From contig CACWJY010000007.1 in the NCBI GenBank assembly GCA_902761355.1, positions 1-64,000 on the forward strand: a stretch of DNA of 64,000 nucleotides. Direction: 5' to 3'. The notes under the pieces are model-generated. The model ran no database searches. It was not told the origin of the DNA and saw only the letters and a list, made by a program, of their open reading frames with translations. Numbering within the stretch: the first letter of the stretch is position 1; the number at the start of each line of letters is the position of its first letter. This document shows, one piece after another, positions 1 to 9,349 of this stretch. A program made the translations under genes and the position numbers. The stretch is from Fibrobacter succinogenes. Its GTDB lineage: Bacteria > Fibrobacterota > Fibrobacteria > Fibrobacterales > Fibrobacteraceae.

Positions 1-1145
1 TCGCGGCCGCTGTAAACGTTCTTGACCCAAGCTTCGCAAACGCGACCGCTACGGAGTGCGCCCTTCAGCACAGAGGCTGCGTCATCCTGGTAGAACATCG
101 GCTTCACGGAAACGTTCAGGTTGTCCTTCTTGTTCCAAGCGACAGATACGCCCATGCAACCGTTGAAGTCGCTTTCGGCGAGCGGCTTTTCGTTGTAGAA
201 TTCGAGACCGCGGACTTCGCGACCGTCGCCGGCCTGCTTGCTGAACTTGACACCCTTCGGGAAACGTGCAGACGGCACGAGCACAAAGCTCGAATCCTGA
301 ACGCCTTGGCGGTCCTTCTTAGCCATGTAACCGGCGATGCAGTCCTGAACCTGCACGATCGTGATTTCGCGGGTTTCCTTGGTGGTATTTTCGAGAGTGA
401 ACACGGTGGCGTTCACCGGGAGGCTAGAAAGGCGTTCGTCACCCGGAGTCACGTAGCTGGACTGGGTTTTGGTAATCTGCACGCCCTTGCCTTCATACTT
501 GGTTTCGCTCACCGGATAGAGAGCGGCGTACTGCATCTTGGCGGCATCGTAACCGGCCTGACCCAAGAATTCGCTGTCGTTTGCCCAAGCGGCGGTAAGA
601 GCGCCCTGACGCACAACCTTTTCACCAACGACACCGTTGAAGAAATCGATGACGGCGCTGCGGTTGAGTTCGGCACCGGCCTTGTTTAGGAGGGCGGCGG
701 TGCGGTCGCTCCATTCGATGTGCCAGCGTTCAAACGCGGCGGCATTGTTCTTGAAGAAATCCTTTTCGGCGATAGCCTTGTTGAGCTTGGCTTCGGCCTT
801 CTTCTGGTTGCCCAGTTCAGCGGCGCTGAAGAGGGCTTCGCCCTTGGCGTCCACCAGCGGGTATTTGGCGAGCATCTGCGTAAAGCCTGCGAAGTCGACG
901 ATTTCGAGGGCGGCCTTCGCGTCAATCACGGATTCGCGGAAGAAGAAGTTGTTGAAACGGAGGTCAGAAGGCTTTTCGGTGCGGACCTGCACGCCCGGCA
1001 TCACGTTCATCACGGGAGTGGTGCCCGCAGGTGTTGTGGTGAATGTCGAGCCGATACCGCCGACAGCAATACCCGTGGTAGAAGGGGTCGTAGAAAGCGG
1101 GGTGTACCAGGGCTGGATAAATTCCACGGCGAGGCCCGGGGTCAT
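1..1145 (-). CDS. GH116 family glucosidase / glucosylceramidase-like, N-terminal part (partial, runs off the window)
   Basis: The reading frame is open from the first in-frame ATG (1145) to the window edge, giving about 381 residues. The N-terminus has a GIAVGGIGS segment like the PLGGIG loop of GH116 proteins (animal GBA2, bacterial beta-glucosidases). Further in, ALYPVSETKYEG and an SSLPVNATVFTLEN stretch match the GBA2-like N-terminal beta-sandwich. The catalytic (alpha/alpha)6 domain lies outside the window. The family hydrolyses beta-glucosides or beta-xylosides. The start is uncertain: a second frame opens at 1194 with MSIKDYLAGA, and skipping one base in the A-run at 1162-1165 would join it to this frame. 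No signal peptide is visible from the 1145 start. The family call is good; the substrate is unknown. Confidence 0.72.
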   Translation of the reverse strand, partial: MTPGLAVEFIQPWYTPLSTTPSTTGIAVGGIGSTFTTTPAGTTPVMNVMPGVQVRTEKPSDLRFNNFFFRESVIDAKAALEIVDFAGFTQMLAKYPLVDAKGEALFSAAELGNQKKAEAKLNKAIAEKDFFKNNAAAFERWHIEWSDRTAALLNKAGAELNRSAVIDFFNGVVGEKVVRQGALTAAWANDSEFLGQAGYDAAKMQYAALYPVSETKYEGKGVQITKTQSSYVTPGDERLSSLPVNATVFTLENTTKETREITIVQVQDCIAGYMAKKDRQGVQDSSFVLVPSARFPKGVKFSKQAGDGREVRGLEFYNEKPLAESDFNGCMGVSVAWNKKDNLNVSVKPMFYQDDAASVLKGALRSGRVCEAWVKNVYSGR

Positions 1146-1194
1146 CGACGGAACCGGACTGTTTTGCGCCGGCGAGGTAATCTTTAATGCTCAT

Positions 1195-1678
1195 AGTCAA
1201 TTCCATGAATTGGGGTTAAATTTTTACGAGTATAAAGTTAAAAAATGTAAAGACTGAAAAAACAAAAAGTGCCCTAAAAATGTGTACACAAAAAGGATGC
1301 TGTTTGACGCTGCTCAAAAAAACAGGAGCGTAAACGGCTTTGTCAAGTTATTTCGTATAAAATTTATTGCTTAGCAAACTTTCGTGGTTTCTCAGCCCGT
1401 CGGAAACTGCTTTTCGGCTGTGGAATTGCGTTTTTTAGGCTGTTTTGGCAGTTTTTACAGCATTTTCGTGATTTTTCAGGAAAATCCCGTAAAAAACTCC
1501 TTATTCTGTGGAAAAAAGGACTCCTCTCACATTGTTGTGGGGCGTTTTTATATACACCAAAAGAATGCTGTATTTTGGCGTAAAATCGGCTTTTTTGTGT
1601 AAAAATTGTGGATTCGGTGTTGTTTTTTACAACAACGCCAATTGTCATACATGTATTCCAATTTGGATTTTGCAGATA
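1195..1678. other. AT-rich intergenic region between two divergent glycoside hydrolase genes
   Basis: About 500 bases without a convincing gene. It is rich in A and T runs. A TAACTTTA box on the minus strand (1233-1240) may serve the GH116 gene, and a TATCTTTG box at 1679-1686 on the plus strand the xylanase. Short reading frames here have no recognisable content. No strong hairpin or riboswitch was seen. Confidence 0.5.
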
Positions 1679-1686
1679 TATCTTTG
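1679..1686 (+). promoter_or_regulatory. TAnnTTTG (-7 type) promoter element, xylanase gene
   Basis: TATCTTTG lies 31 bases before the ATG of the xylanase gene. It matches the Bacteroidota-type -7 consensus TAnnTTTG. No clear TTTG at 19-21 bases upstream was seen. The gene also has a CAGGAG ribosome site, so this would be a normal leader. Confidence 0.45.
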
Positions 1687-1717
1687 GAACAGGACTTAAA
1701 CATTCAGGAGTTATAAA

Positions 1718-3401
1718 ATGAATAGGAGTATTGCGAAAATTGCGAAGATGGGGATTGCCATAGCTGCAATTGCGTCATCCATTTCCTGGGGGCAGACCAC
1801 CCTTAACTGCTCTAATGGCCAATCCCAGAAAATGGGTAGCGGCGCTGGCTATGATTACGAACTTTGGAGCCAGAATGGTGCCGGTAACGCAACTATGACG
1901 CTTAACCCGAGCACCGAAAATGGTGGTGCATTCTCCGTTGAATGGAGTGGTACTATCAACATGTTGGCCCGTTCCGGAAAGCGTTGGGGGTCTAACTCCA
2001 CTGTCACCGTACAGAATGTGGGTAATATTACCTCCGAATTTGAAGTGGAATGGAGCTCCTCCGACAACGTGAAGTATGTCAGTGTCTATGGCTGGGGCTA
2101 TTACGACAAGGCGGACATTCCCAGTGGTTTCACCGATGAAATTGAATACTACATTATCCAGGATCGCGGAAGCTACAATCCTACCTCGGGCGGTAAATAT
2201 TTTGGTTCTGCAAAGATCGATGGTATTGACTACGATTTCTATACTACCGACCGTATTAACCAGCCTTCTCTTTCTGGTAACAGCACCTTTAAGCAGTATT
2301 GGTCCATCCCGAAGAATACGAGCCAGCATCGCACCAAGGGTACCATTTCTATTTCCAAGCACTTCAGCGAATGGGCTAAAGTGGGTATGAAGATGGGTAG
2401 ACTGTATGAAGTTGCTTCCATGAAAATTGAATCCTACACCGGAAATACGGGCTCTGCAAGAGGTCATGCTACCGTTAAGAAGAACATACTGAAAATTGGT
2501 GGCAGTGCCGATGAACTTGGCCTCAATGTAACTGCATCTCCGGCTGCTGCAGGTACGGTGACAAAGAGCCCGAACGCTAACTATTATGCTCCGAAAACAG
2601 CTGTACAGCTCACCGCCAAAGCCAACGAAGGCTGGAAGTTTGTGGGTTGGGAAGGTGATGCTACCGGTTCTACCGAAACCATTTCTGTAACCATGGACAA
2701 GGAAAAGTCTGTGGTCGCCAAGTTTGAATTGGTCGGCGAAACCACAGTGAACCTTCTTAAGGATGGTAATTTCCCGAGCGGCAGCGTGATTTCTACAAGC
2801 CAAGATGCATCTTGGTTCCTGGGTCAGGGTACAAACTGGGGTAACTCTGCTGCAAAGACATCTGTTTCTGGTGGCACGGCTACGGTTGACGTTACCACTA
2901 TTGGTGCAGAAACTTACCAGCCGCAGCTTGTTCAGTACAATCTGGCTCTTGATAAGGGCATGAAGTACAAGTTGTCCTTTAAGGCTAGCGCTGATGTAGA
3001 TCGCAAGATTGAAGTTAATTTCCAACAATCCGTAGACCCCTGGGGTTCATACGCCACTAAGGAATTTGACATCTCCACTACGGAAAAGGAATACACATTT
3101 ATCTTTGCTATGGAAGAAGATACTGATGAAGCCGCTCAGTTTGCCTTCAAAGCTGGTCTTCACCAATGCTGAACCGGGTTCCGAAGGTGAAGAAACGCAG
3201 ATTTGGGCTGCTGCTAATCTGCGCCTGAATGCTGCCGGCAAGACCTTCCAGGTGTTCGACATGCAGGGCCGTAACCTCGGCAAGGTCGATGTCGTGAATG
3301 GTTCTTCTGTCGCTTCCGCTCTCTTCGCCAAGTTCCAGAAGGCTGGAATCTACATGGTGAAGCAGGGTAACAAGATGACTCAGGTCCGCGTGACCCGCTA
3401 A
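1718..3401 (+). CDS. Secreted GH11 endo-1,4-beta-xylanase with InlB-like repeat, CBM and type IX sorting tail (frameshifted)
   Basis: Endoxylanase that would cut the xylan backbone outside the cell. A signal peptide (residues 1-25, ending near SWG-Q) leads into a GH11 jelly-roll. The expected nucleophile is E143 in IEYYII and the acid/base E238 in KIESYTGNTGSA. Residues about 265-340 resemble a divergent InlB B-repeat (GWKFVGWEGDATGS). About 345-475 resemble a CBM4_9-type carbohydrate-binding module. The first frame stops at 3172, but the module and a C-terminal tail (FDMQGRNLGKV...AGIYMV...VRVTR) continue in the next frame to 3401. Removing one A from the AAA at 3149-3151 restores FKLVFTNAEP and the full gene. 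The tail is of the type IX secretion kind, so the break would remove export or attachment. It may be a sequencing indel. ATG 1718 follows CAGGAG. Confidence 0.85.
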
Positions 3402-3448
3402 GATTTGTCAGATCCGAAAGCACTCCTATATCAAGGATGACAAAGAGG

Positions 3449-3473
3449 CGCCCCGCCAAGCGGGGCGTTTTTT
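3449..3473 (+). terminator. Rho-independent terminator after the xylanase gene
   Basis: A 7-bp GC stem (CGCCCCG / CGGGGCG) with a 5-base loop is followed by six T residues. It lies 48 bases after the stop at 3401 and fits the end of the single-gene xylanase transcript. Confidence 0.9.
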
Positions 3474-3490
3474 GTTGCTTGAGATTAAAC

Positions 3491-3498
3491 TATATTTG
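3491..3498 (+). promoter_or_regulatory. TAnnTTTG (-7 type) promoter element, rmlD-like gene
   Basis: A perfect TATATTTG, 16 bases before the ATG at 3515 and directly after the preceding terminator. A TTTG at 3471-3474 is 16 bases upstream, somewhat closer than the usual 19-21. Confidence 0.55.
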
Positions 3499-3514
3499 AT
3501 CCAGAGGTTTTATT

Positions 3515-4429
3515 ATGAAATTCTTTGTGACAGGTGTAGGTGGCCAGCTGGGCCATGATGTGATGAATGAACTTGCAAAGCGTGGTCATACGGGCGTGGG
3601 TTCCGATATGGCTCCGGTTTACAGTGGCGTTGCAGATGGGTCTGCCGTGACAAAGATGCCTTATGTGCAGCTCGACATTACGGATTCGGCTGCGGTAGAC
3701 AAGGTCCTTTCAGAAATTAAGCCTGACGCAGTGATTCACTGTGCTGCATGGACGGCGGTCGATATGGCTGAAGACGATGCAAATGTGGCAAAGGTACGTG
3801 CGGTCAATGCCGGCGGTACGCAGAATATTGCCGACGCCTGCAAGCACTTGGGTTGCAAGATGACTTACATCAGCACCGATTACGTGTTCAACGGTCAGGG
3901 CACGGAACCCTGGAAGCCGGATTGCAAAGATTACAAGCCTCTGAACGTTTATGGTCAGACCAAGCTCGAAGGTGAACTGGCCGTTTCGAATACACTCTCG
4001 AAGTATTTTATTGTTCGTATTGCGTGGGTCTTTGGCCTCAACGGAAAGAATTTTATCAAGACCATGCTGAATGTGGGCAAAACTCATGATACCGTGCGCG
4101 TGGTGAATGATCAAATTGGTACTCCAACTTACACGCTAGACCTTTCGCGCTTGCTGATTGACATGAACGAAACCGAAAAGTACGGCTATTACCATGCGAC
4201 CAACGAAGGCGGATATATTAGCTGGTATGACTTTACTTGCGAAATCTACAAGCAGGCAGGCCTTGCAACCAAGGTGGTCCCCGTGACAACAGCAGAATAT
4301 GGGTTGAGCAAGGCCGCCCGCCCCTTCAATAGCCGACTTGATAAGAGCAAGCTAGTTGAAGCAGGCTTTAAGCCGCTCCCGACTTGGCAGGATGCACTGG
4401 CTCGTTACCTCAAGGAAATCGGGGAGTAG
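3515..4429 (+). CDS. rfbD: dTDP-4-dehydrorhamnose reductase (RmlD/RfbD family)
   Basis: Last step of dTDP-L-rhamnose synthesis: NAD(P)H-dependent reduction of dTDP-4-dehydrorhamnose in the cytosol. The N-terminus MKFFVTGVGGQLG is the Rossmann GxxGxxG loop. STDYVFNG (about residues 116-123) and the YGQTK catalytic Tyr/Lys (about 148-152) are as in short-chain reductases of this family. The length of 304 residues is normal. No rmlA, rmlB or rmlC lies next to it, so the pathway is split on this chromosome. It is followed after 3 bases by a mini zinc-ribbon gene and then a helicase gene, probably as one transcript. Confidence 0.88.
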   Translation: MKFFVTGVGGQLGHDVMNELAKRGHTGVGSDMAPVYSGVADGSAVTKMPYVQLDITDSAAVDKVLSEIKPDAVIHCAAWTAVDMAEDDANVAKVRAVNAGGTQNIADACKHLGCKMTYISTDYVFNGQGTEPWKPDCKDYKPLNVYGQTKLEGELAVSNTLSKYFIVRIAWVFGLNGKNFIKTMLNVGKTHDTVRVVNDQIGTPTYTLDLSRLLIDMNETEKYGYYHATNEGGYISWYDFTCEIYKQAGLATKVVPVTTAEYGLSKAARPFNSRLDKSKLVEAGFKPLPTWQDALARYLKEIGE

Positions 4430-4432
4430 ATT

Positions 4433-4573
4433 ATGGCAGAAAAAGAAACTTACCGCGAAGTGATGCCGGGAGAGCTCCCATGCGAAGTGCCGGAATGTGA
4501 CGGCGTAATGGTCGTTGACCCCGACAACAGCTACAAGCTTACCTGTGACAAGTGCGGACATATTAAGGAGTAG
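4433..4573 (+). CDS. Mini zinc-ribbon protein, 46 residues
   Basis: A small ORF between the reductase and helicase genes: ATG 4433 lies 3 bases after the reductase stop, and the TAG at 4571 is 10 bases before the helicase GTG. The protein has a C-x4-C pair (CEVPEC) and, after a spacer with DPDNSYKL, a C-x2-C pair (CDKCGH). This is the layout of a one-ribbon zinc protein. It is acidic at the N-terminus and ends HIKE. Tight spacing on both sides supports translation within the operon. The function is unknown; nucleic-acid or protein binding is possible. Confidence 0.72.
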   Translation: MAEKETYREVMPGELPCEVPECDGVMVVDPDNSYKLTCDKCGHIKE

Positions 4574-4583
4574 GTTTTAGGCG

Positions 4584-7500
4584 GTGGATTTGTCCGCTTT
4601 GAAAATCGAATATCCAGAACTTCCCGTTGTTGAACACCGGGAAGAATTTTTTGAGATGCTTGAAAAGCATCAGGTGGTTATTGTCAAGGCGGATACCGGT
4701 TCTGGTAAGTCGACACAGCTGCCTAAATTCTTGTTGGAGTGGTTTGCGAAAGCTCAGGCTGAGTTTAAGATTGGCGTGACGGAACCGAGGCGTTTGGCGG
4801 CGATTTCTATTGCGGACCGCCTACGAGAAGAACTGAAGGATGAAACGCTTGTCTCCACAAAAATTCGTTTCTGGGAACAGGGCCAGAGTGATGCTCCCAT
4901 CAAGGTGATGACCGATGGTATCCTGTTGCAGGAATTCCGCCGCGATAGACTTTTCCGCCAGTATTCGGCGGTGGTGATTGATGAAGCCCATGAACGCTCG
5001 TTGAATATCGATATTCTGCTGGGCATTTTCAAGACGGTATTGAAGGAACGAGCTGACTTCAAGTTAATCGTGGCTTCCGCGACGCTGGATGCGAAACTTT
5101 TTGAAGAATTCTACGAAAATAGCTGTGTGCTTGAGGCTGAAGGCCGCACGTACCCGGTGGAGGTGGAATACTTTTTCGATGGTGGTTCGGCTATGCGGGC
5201 TGCCCTCGATACTAGCGGTAAAGGCGATTCCGGTCTGCTCGATGAAGCGCGCGATGCGATTCTTGATCTGGAAACGCGCCACCGCGATCATCTGCTTTGC
5301 TTTTTACCGACGGAACGCGATATTCAGGATTTAGCTGGCGAATTGGCGCATGAACTCGATTCGTCGACGTTTGATATTTTGCCGCTTTACGGGCGTATGA
5401 GCCCTGATGAACAGCGCCGCATTTTTAAGCATACGGGTAAGACTCGCGTGGTGCTGGCAACGAATATTGCAGAAACCTCCCTCACGATTCCGGGAATTGC
5501 CTATGTGGTGGATTCAGGAACGGCCCGCATTTCTCGGTACAATGCGCAGTCCAGAATTCAGGGGCTGCCCGTCGAGGATATTTCGAAGGCGAGTGCCCGG
5601 CAGCGCACAGGGCGTGCGGGGCGCGTGAAGCCTGGCGTGTGCATTCGACTTTATTCACCGGAAGATTTCGAAAAGCGAGACGAGTTTACGGAGCCGGAAA
5701 TCCGGCGCAGTAATCTCGCGAACGTGGTGCTTCAGCTGCGTAGCCTGGGGCTTGAACTTGAAAATTTCCCATTCCTGCAGCCGCCACCGCATTCGGCTTT
5801 CCGAGGCGCCTACAAGACGCTTTTTGAATTAGGTGCTCTTACTGCCGATAATAGCAGCGGCCATGTGACAAAACTTGGCCGCGAAATGACGCGGCTCCCG
5901 ATGGATGTGGCGCTTTCGGCGGTGCTTTTACGGGCGCGCGAATCGGGAGTGCTACAACCCGCGTTGATTGTCTGCTCCGCACTCTCGATTCAGGACCCGC
6001 GAGTGGTCCCCGGCGAGGAGCCGGAGCGCACCCGTATTCGTCAGCTGCATCGCAAGTTTGCGGGCCACAAGAGCGATTTCTTGACTTACATTAGCATGTG
6101 GAACGGCTTCTGCGCTGAATGGGATGGCAAGTCCTGGAATAAGTTGCGCAAGTTCTGCGACAAGTTTAGCTTCCATTTTTTGCGTTGCCGCGAATGGATC
6201 GATTTGTACGAACAGTTCAGCCGCATTCTCGAAGTGAAATTCGAAAATCGAGTGTGCCCACTCGACAGTTTCCATGCTGATAACTTGCATATTGCACTCC
6301 TTTCGGGGTTTCTCGGAGGCGTTGCCCGCCGCGATATCGAAAACGGCTGCTACCGGCTGGTGAGCGGCCGCGAGACGCACGTGTTCCCTGGTAGCGATTT
6401 GTATGGCAAGAGTGTGGAATGGCTCTTTAGCGCCGAAGTCCGCGAAACGAGCCGCATCTTCCTCAACAAATCCGCTGAAATTAAACCCGAATGGATTATG
6501 CAAGTGGCTGAACCCTTCTGTACCCGCCGCTGGTATTCGCCGATGTGGAACCAGGAGCGCGGCTTCGTAGAAGCGGTGGAGGAGGTGAGTTTTAGGGGCC
6601 TCGTCATCAGTCGCGGTCATCGGGTGGATTATGCCCGAGTGAATCCGGACGAATGTGCCGAAATCTTCTGGCGTGAGGCGGTGGTGCTCGGGCAAATGGC
6701 TCGTCCGTTCCCCTTCATGAAGCAGAATGACCGCGTGGTCGAAGATTTGCATGGTCTCGAAGCCCGCAAACGTCAATTCGGGCTCGCCCCTAGCGAAGAC
6801 GCCCTAGTGGATTACTATGTACGCATCGCTCCGCGGGTGAATTCTATTAAGACCCTCCGTGACTATGTTGCAGAACATACGGATCAGTTCCTGAAATTCG
6901 ATGCCAAGTTCTGGCTGGATCAGAATGAAAACGGTGTTAGCTATACGGATTCTGGATTTAGCAATCGCGCGTTCGATGCCTTGGCAAAAGGTGACAAGAA
7001 AAAGACCGCCAAGGCTCTGGAACCTGTCCTCGGTGGTTCTATAGAACAGTTCCGTATCGAAGGCCTCGATGGCTCTTGCCGTATGGTCGTGGGCGAGATG
7101 GTTTTTGATGCGACAAAGGAATACGACGGCATTACGCTTGAACTGCCTTACGATTTACTTCCGCAGCTCACGCCCGCAAAGCTAGCTCTTTCCATTCACC
7201 AGTGGCGCGAATGGATGGCCGAATCGATTATCCGTGAAATGCCCAAGGCGGCCAAGAAACAACTTGAAAATCGTCGCACATTTATTGACGATGCATTCTG
7301 CGACAAACTTAAAGAAAACCCGCACAAGGCGCCTCTGTTAAGCCTGTATGAAGTTTTTGCGGGCGTCAAGCAACTTGATTGCGACATTCCGACGGTGACT
7401 CCCGAAAAAGAAAATCATCTGCGTTTGCATGCTAAGATATTCAAGCAGGGCTTCCCAGAAAAGTTCTCGGTTGAGTTGAATCCGGAATGGGGGAGTTTTC

Positions 7501-8456
7501 GTTTGTTCCTCTCGGTGCGTCCGGTGGTGGTGACTTTCGGCATTGATTTTGCACTAGATGAAATGCGTTTTGGTTGGCGTCTGGGAGAATCGGCGCTGAT
7601 GACGGACGACGAATCTACTTTCTGGCAAAATTTTCGCAAACGTGTGGAAGGTTGCGTGAATTCCGCTCAAGAGGGTGCCGACGCGCGCATGGCCCTCATT
7701 ACTGATCGTTTGAATTTGTTGGAAACGGGTGGCCTTTATGCCGACGGATTCAAGACGGCTCTCAAAGCTTGGGTTTTCAAGTCGCTTGTTGCTGACAATT
7801 TGGATGCAAACCGTTGCGTGCGCTTTACGGGCTTGGAATTCTCTCGGGGTAAAAAAATCAACGATTTTAAGAATCTTGCTGCTAAAACTCGTAGTGAAGA
7901 TGACGAAATTCGCCTGGCCTTGGTACGAGCTACTTATGAATCGGCTTTGCTGGGAGCAGAATCTTTTGTAAGGTTCTGGGACATTCTGCGTGAATTTACA
8001 GTCTCGATGCGTCAGGGGGCTGATCATGCCCGTGATGCGTTGGCTTCTCTGCAAAAAAGCTGCAAGGATGTTGTCAAAGTCGCTGCTCTATATGCTCCCG
8101 AGGCGAACGAAACGACTTTGTTTGAAAGGCTGATGCTGTTGGGCGCACCGAACCTCTCCCGAAGCGAGGCTCCCTTAAAGCCCCAATTATCGGTGCGCAC
8201 GTTGCGAGAAAGATTTAGGCCTTTCCTTAAGGCTCGATTCATGAAAGACAACGAACTTAAAAACGCCCGCGAGTTGCTTTCTAGGATGGAACGGCTTTCT
8301 ATCGAGGATGCGGAATACCCCGAAATGTACCTGCAGGCTTGCGCCATGCTAGAAGATTTCGAAATCCTCAAGTTTAAGCGAAAGGGCGATGATTCTGAAG
8401 AAATAATCGAGGATGATGCCCTCGCCAAACTCAAGGGGCGCTTTGGCCGTCTGTAA
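4584..8456 (+). CDS. hrpA: HrpA-like DEAH-box ATP-dependent RNA helicase
   Basis: A protein of 1290 residues, the normal size for bacterial HrpA (about 1300). Walker A is ADTGSGKST (about residues 36-44), DEAH is at 133-136, motif III is SATLD, and RTGRAGR (motif VI) is near residue 340. It is followed by the HA2 and OB-type region and the long HrpA C-terminal domain. In other bacteria HrpA rescues stalled ribosomes or processes mRNA. The start is GTG at 4584, with AAGGAG 13 bases upstream inside the end of the zinc-ribbon gene. The gene reads through without breaks. The next gene starts 71 bases downstream. Confidence 0.93.
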   Translation: MDLSALKIEYPELPVVEHREEFFEMLEKHQVVIVKADTGSGKSTQLPKFLLEWFAKAQAEFKIGVTEPRRLAAISIADRLREELKDETLVSTKIRFWEQGQSDAPIKVMTDGILLQEFRRDRLFRQYSAVVIDEAHERSLNIDILLGIFKTVLKERADFKLIVASATLDAKLFEEFYENSCVLEAEGRTYPVEVEYFFDGGSAMRAALDTSGKGDSGLLDEARDAILDLETRHRDHLLCFLPTERDIQDLAGELAHELDSSTFDILPLYGRMSPDEQRRIFKHTGKTRVVLATNIAETSLTIPGIAYVVDSGTARISRYNAQSRIQGLPVEDISKASARQRTGRAGRVKPGVCIRLYSPEDFEKRDEFTEPEIRRSNLANVVLQLRSLGLELENFPFLQPPPHSAFRGAYKTLFELGALTADNSSGHVTKLGREMTRLPMDVALSAVLLRARESGVLQPALIVCSALSIQDPRVVPGEEPERTRIRQLHRKFAGHKSDFLTYISMWNGFCAEWDGKSWNKLRKFCDKFSFHFLRCREWIDLYEQFSRILEVKFENRVCPLDSFHADNLHIALLSGFLGGVARRDIENGCYRLVSGRETHVFPGSDLYGKSVEWLFSAEVRETSRIFLNKSAEIKPEWIMQVAEPFCTRRWYSPMWNQERGFVEAVEEVSFRGLVISRGHRVDYARVNPDECAEIFWREAVVLGQMARPFPFMKQNDRVVEDLHGLEARKRQFGLAPSEDALVDYYVRIAPRVNSIKTLRDYVAEHTDQFLKFDAKFWLDQNENGVSYTDSGFSNRAFDALAKGDKKKTAKALEPVLGGSIEQFRIEGLDGSCRMVVGEMVFDATKEYDGITLELPYDLLPQLTPAKLALSIHQWREWMAESIIREMPKAAKKQLENRRTFIDDAFCDKLKENPHKAPLLSLYEVFAGVKQLDCDIPTVTPEKENHLRLHAKIFKQGFPEKFSVELNPEWGSFRLFLSVRPVVVTFGIDFALDEMRFGWRLGESALMTDDESTFWQNFRKRVEGCVNSAQEGADARMALITDRLNLLETGGLYADGFKTALKAWVFKSLVADNLDANRCVRFTGLEFSRGKKINDFKNLAAKTRSEDDEIRLALVRATYESALLGAESFVRFWDILREFTVSMRQGADHARDALASLQKSCKDVVKVAALYAPEANETTLFERLMLLGAPNLSRSEAPLKPQLSVRTLRERFRPFLKARFMKDNELKNARELLSRMERLSIEDAEYPEMYLQACAMLEDFEILKFKRKGDDSEEIIEDDALAKLKGRFGRL

Positions 8457-8527
8457 ATGGGCAAACACGTTTGTTTTTGTCGGTGTTAGTTGGGCTCTGG
8501 AATGCGAATTTTCTAAATTTAGCCCCG

Positions 8528-9349
8528 ATGAGTTTTATTTTTAGAATTTTTGCGCTTTTTTGCGTTTGCTTGACCTTTTTTGCTTGTGACGTGCCTTTTG
8601 GAAAGGACGACCCTGTGGTCGTGTCGGTGGGTGAGTCTAAACTTCGTGAATCAGAGATTTATCGTGTCGCCCCCCAGTGGGATTCTTGGACGGATCGTGA
8701 AAAGCTGACTTTCTTGGAACATTGGATTGATGAAGAAACCATTTATCAAGAAGCGGTTGCCAACGGGATTTTGAAGGACGAAACCCTGCAAGAACAGCTT
8801 AAACGTACCGAACGCAAGATGACGGTGGATTATTTCTTGCAGAACTTTGCCGATACCATGATGGTGGGCGATGCTGAAAAATTGGATTATTATCACGCTC
8901 ATCCTGAATTTTTCTTGCGTGGCCGCACCATGATAAAAGGCGCTATCCTTTATTTTAAGGATTGGCAGAATGCAGACCAGTACTATAAAGGGCATAAGAA
9001 GCAGGTTTATGATACCCTGCCTGCACCACAGCATTGGCTGGTAAAGCGCGTGGAGTATTTTGATTCGGCAACGGTGACTCCGGATAGTTGTTTGATTCCG
9101 TCTATCAATGATGTTGAGTTAGGTAAGCTTTCGGTGATGAAATATTGTGGCGGAGCGCTTAAGATGGCGGTCGTGGTCTCTAGGCTTGATTCGGCTGATG
9201 TGCTGCCGTATGCCGAGGTTGCCGAAGATGTTGCGGCCCGTGCCTGGGTGGAACACCAGAAATCGGTGCTTTCGCGCCTAAAGAAAGAATGGAAAAAGGC
9301 TCGCCCGATTTTCTCGCAGATGAACGTATTTAGCGAAAAGGATAAGTAA
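8528..9349 (+). CDS. Lipoprotein with SurA/PpiD N-terminal-like chaperone region
   Basis: A protein of 273 residues. A lipoprotein signal ends in LTFFAC (Cys about residue 21), so it is probably lipid-anchored in the envelope. The body has helical segments such as WTDREKLTFLEHWIDEETIYQEA, like the N-terminal chaperone part of SurA/PpiD proteins, but no clear PPIC rotamase domain. The ATG at 8528 is preferred to an upstream TTG because the lipobox is then correctly placed; TAAATTTA ends 6 bases before it. The TAA stop overlaps the ATG of the next gene (surA-like) by one base. Together they look like an outer-membrane protein folding pair. Confidence 0.72.
   Translation: MSFIFRIFALFCVCLTFFACDVPFGKDDPVVVSVGESKLRESEIYRVAPQWDSWTDREKLTFLEHWIDEETIYQEAVANGILKDETLQEQLKRTERKMTVDYFLQNFADTMMVGDAEKLDYYHAHPEFFLRGRTMIKGAILYFKDWQNADQYYKGHKKQVYDTLPAPQHWLVKRVEYFDSATVTPDSCLIPSINDVELGKLSVMKYCGGALKMAVVVSRLDSADVLPYAEVAEDVAARAWVEHQKSVLSRLKKEWKKARPIFSQMNVFSEKDK

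Noticed and set aside
637-1257. Plus-strand reading frames opposite the GH116 gene
   Set aside because: The GH116 frame shows family motifs; the plus-strand frames show none.
3515-4429. A rhamnose (rml) operon
   Set aside because: Only the rmlD-type gene is present; no rmlA, B or C follows.
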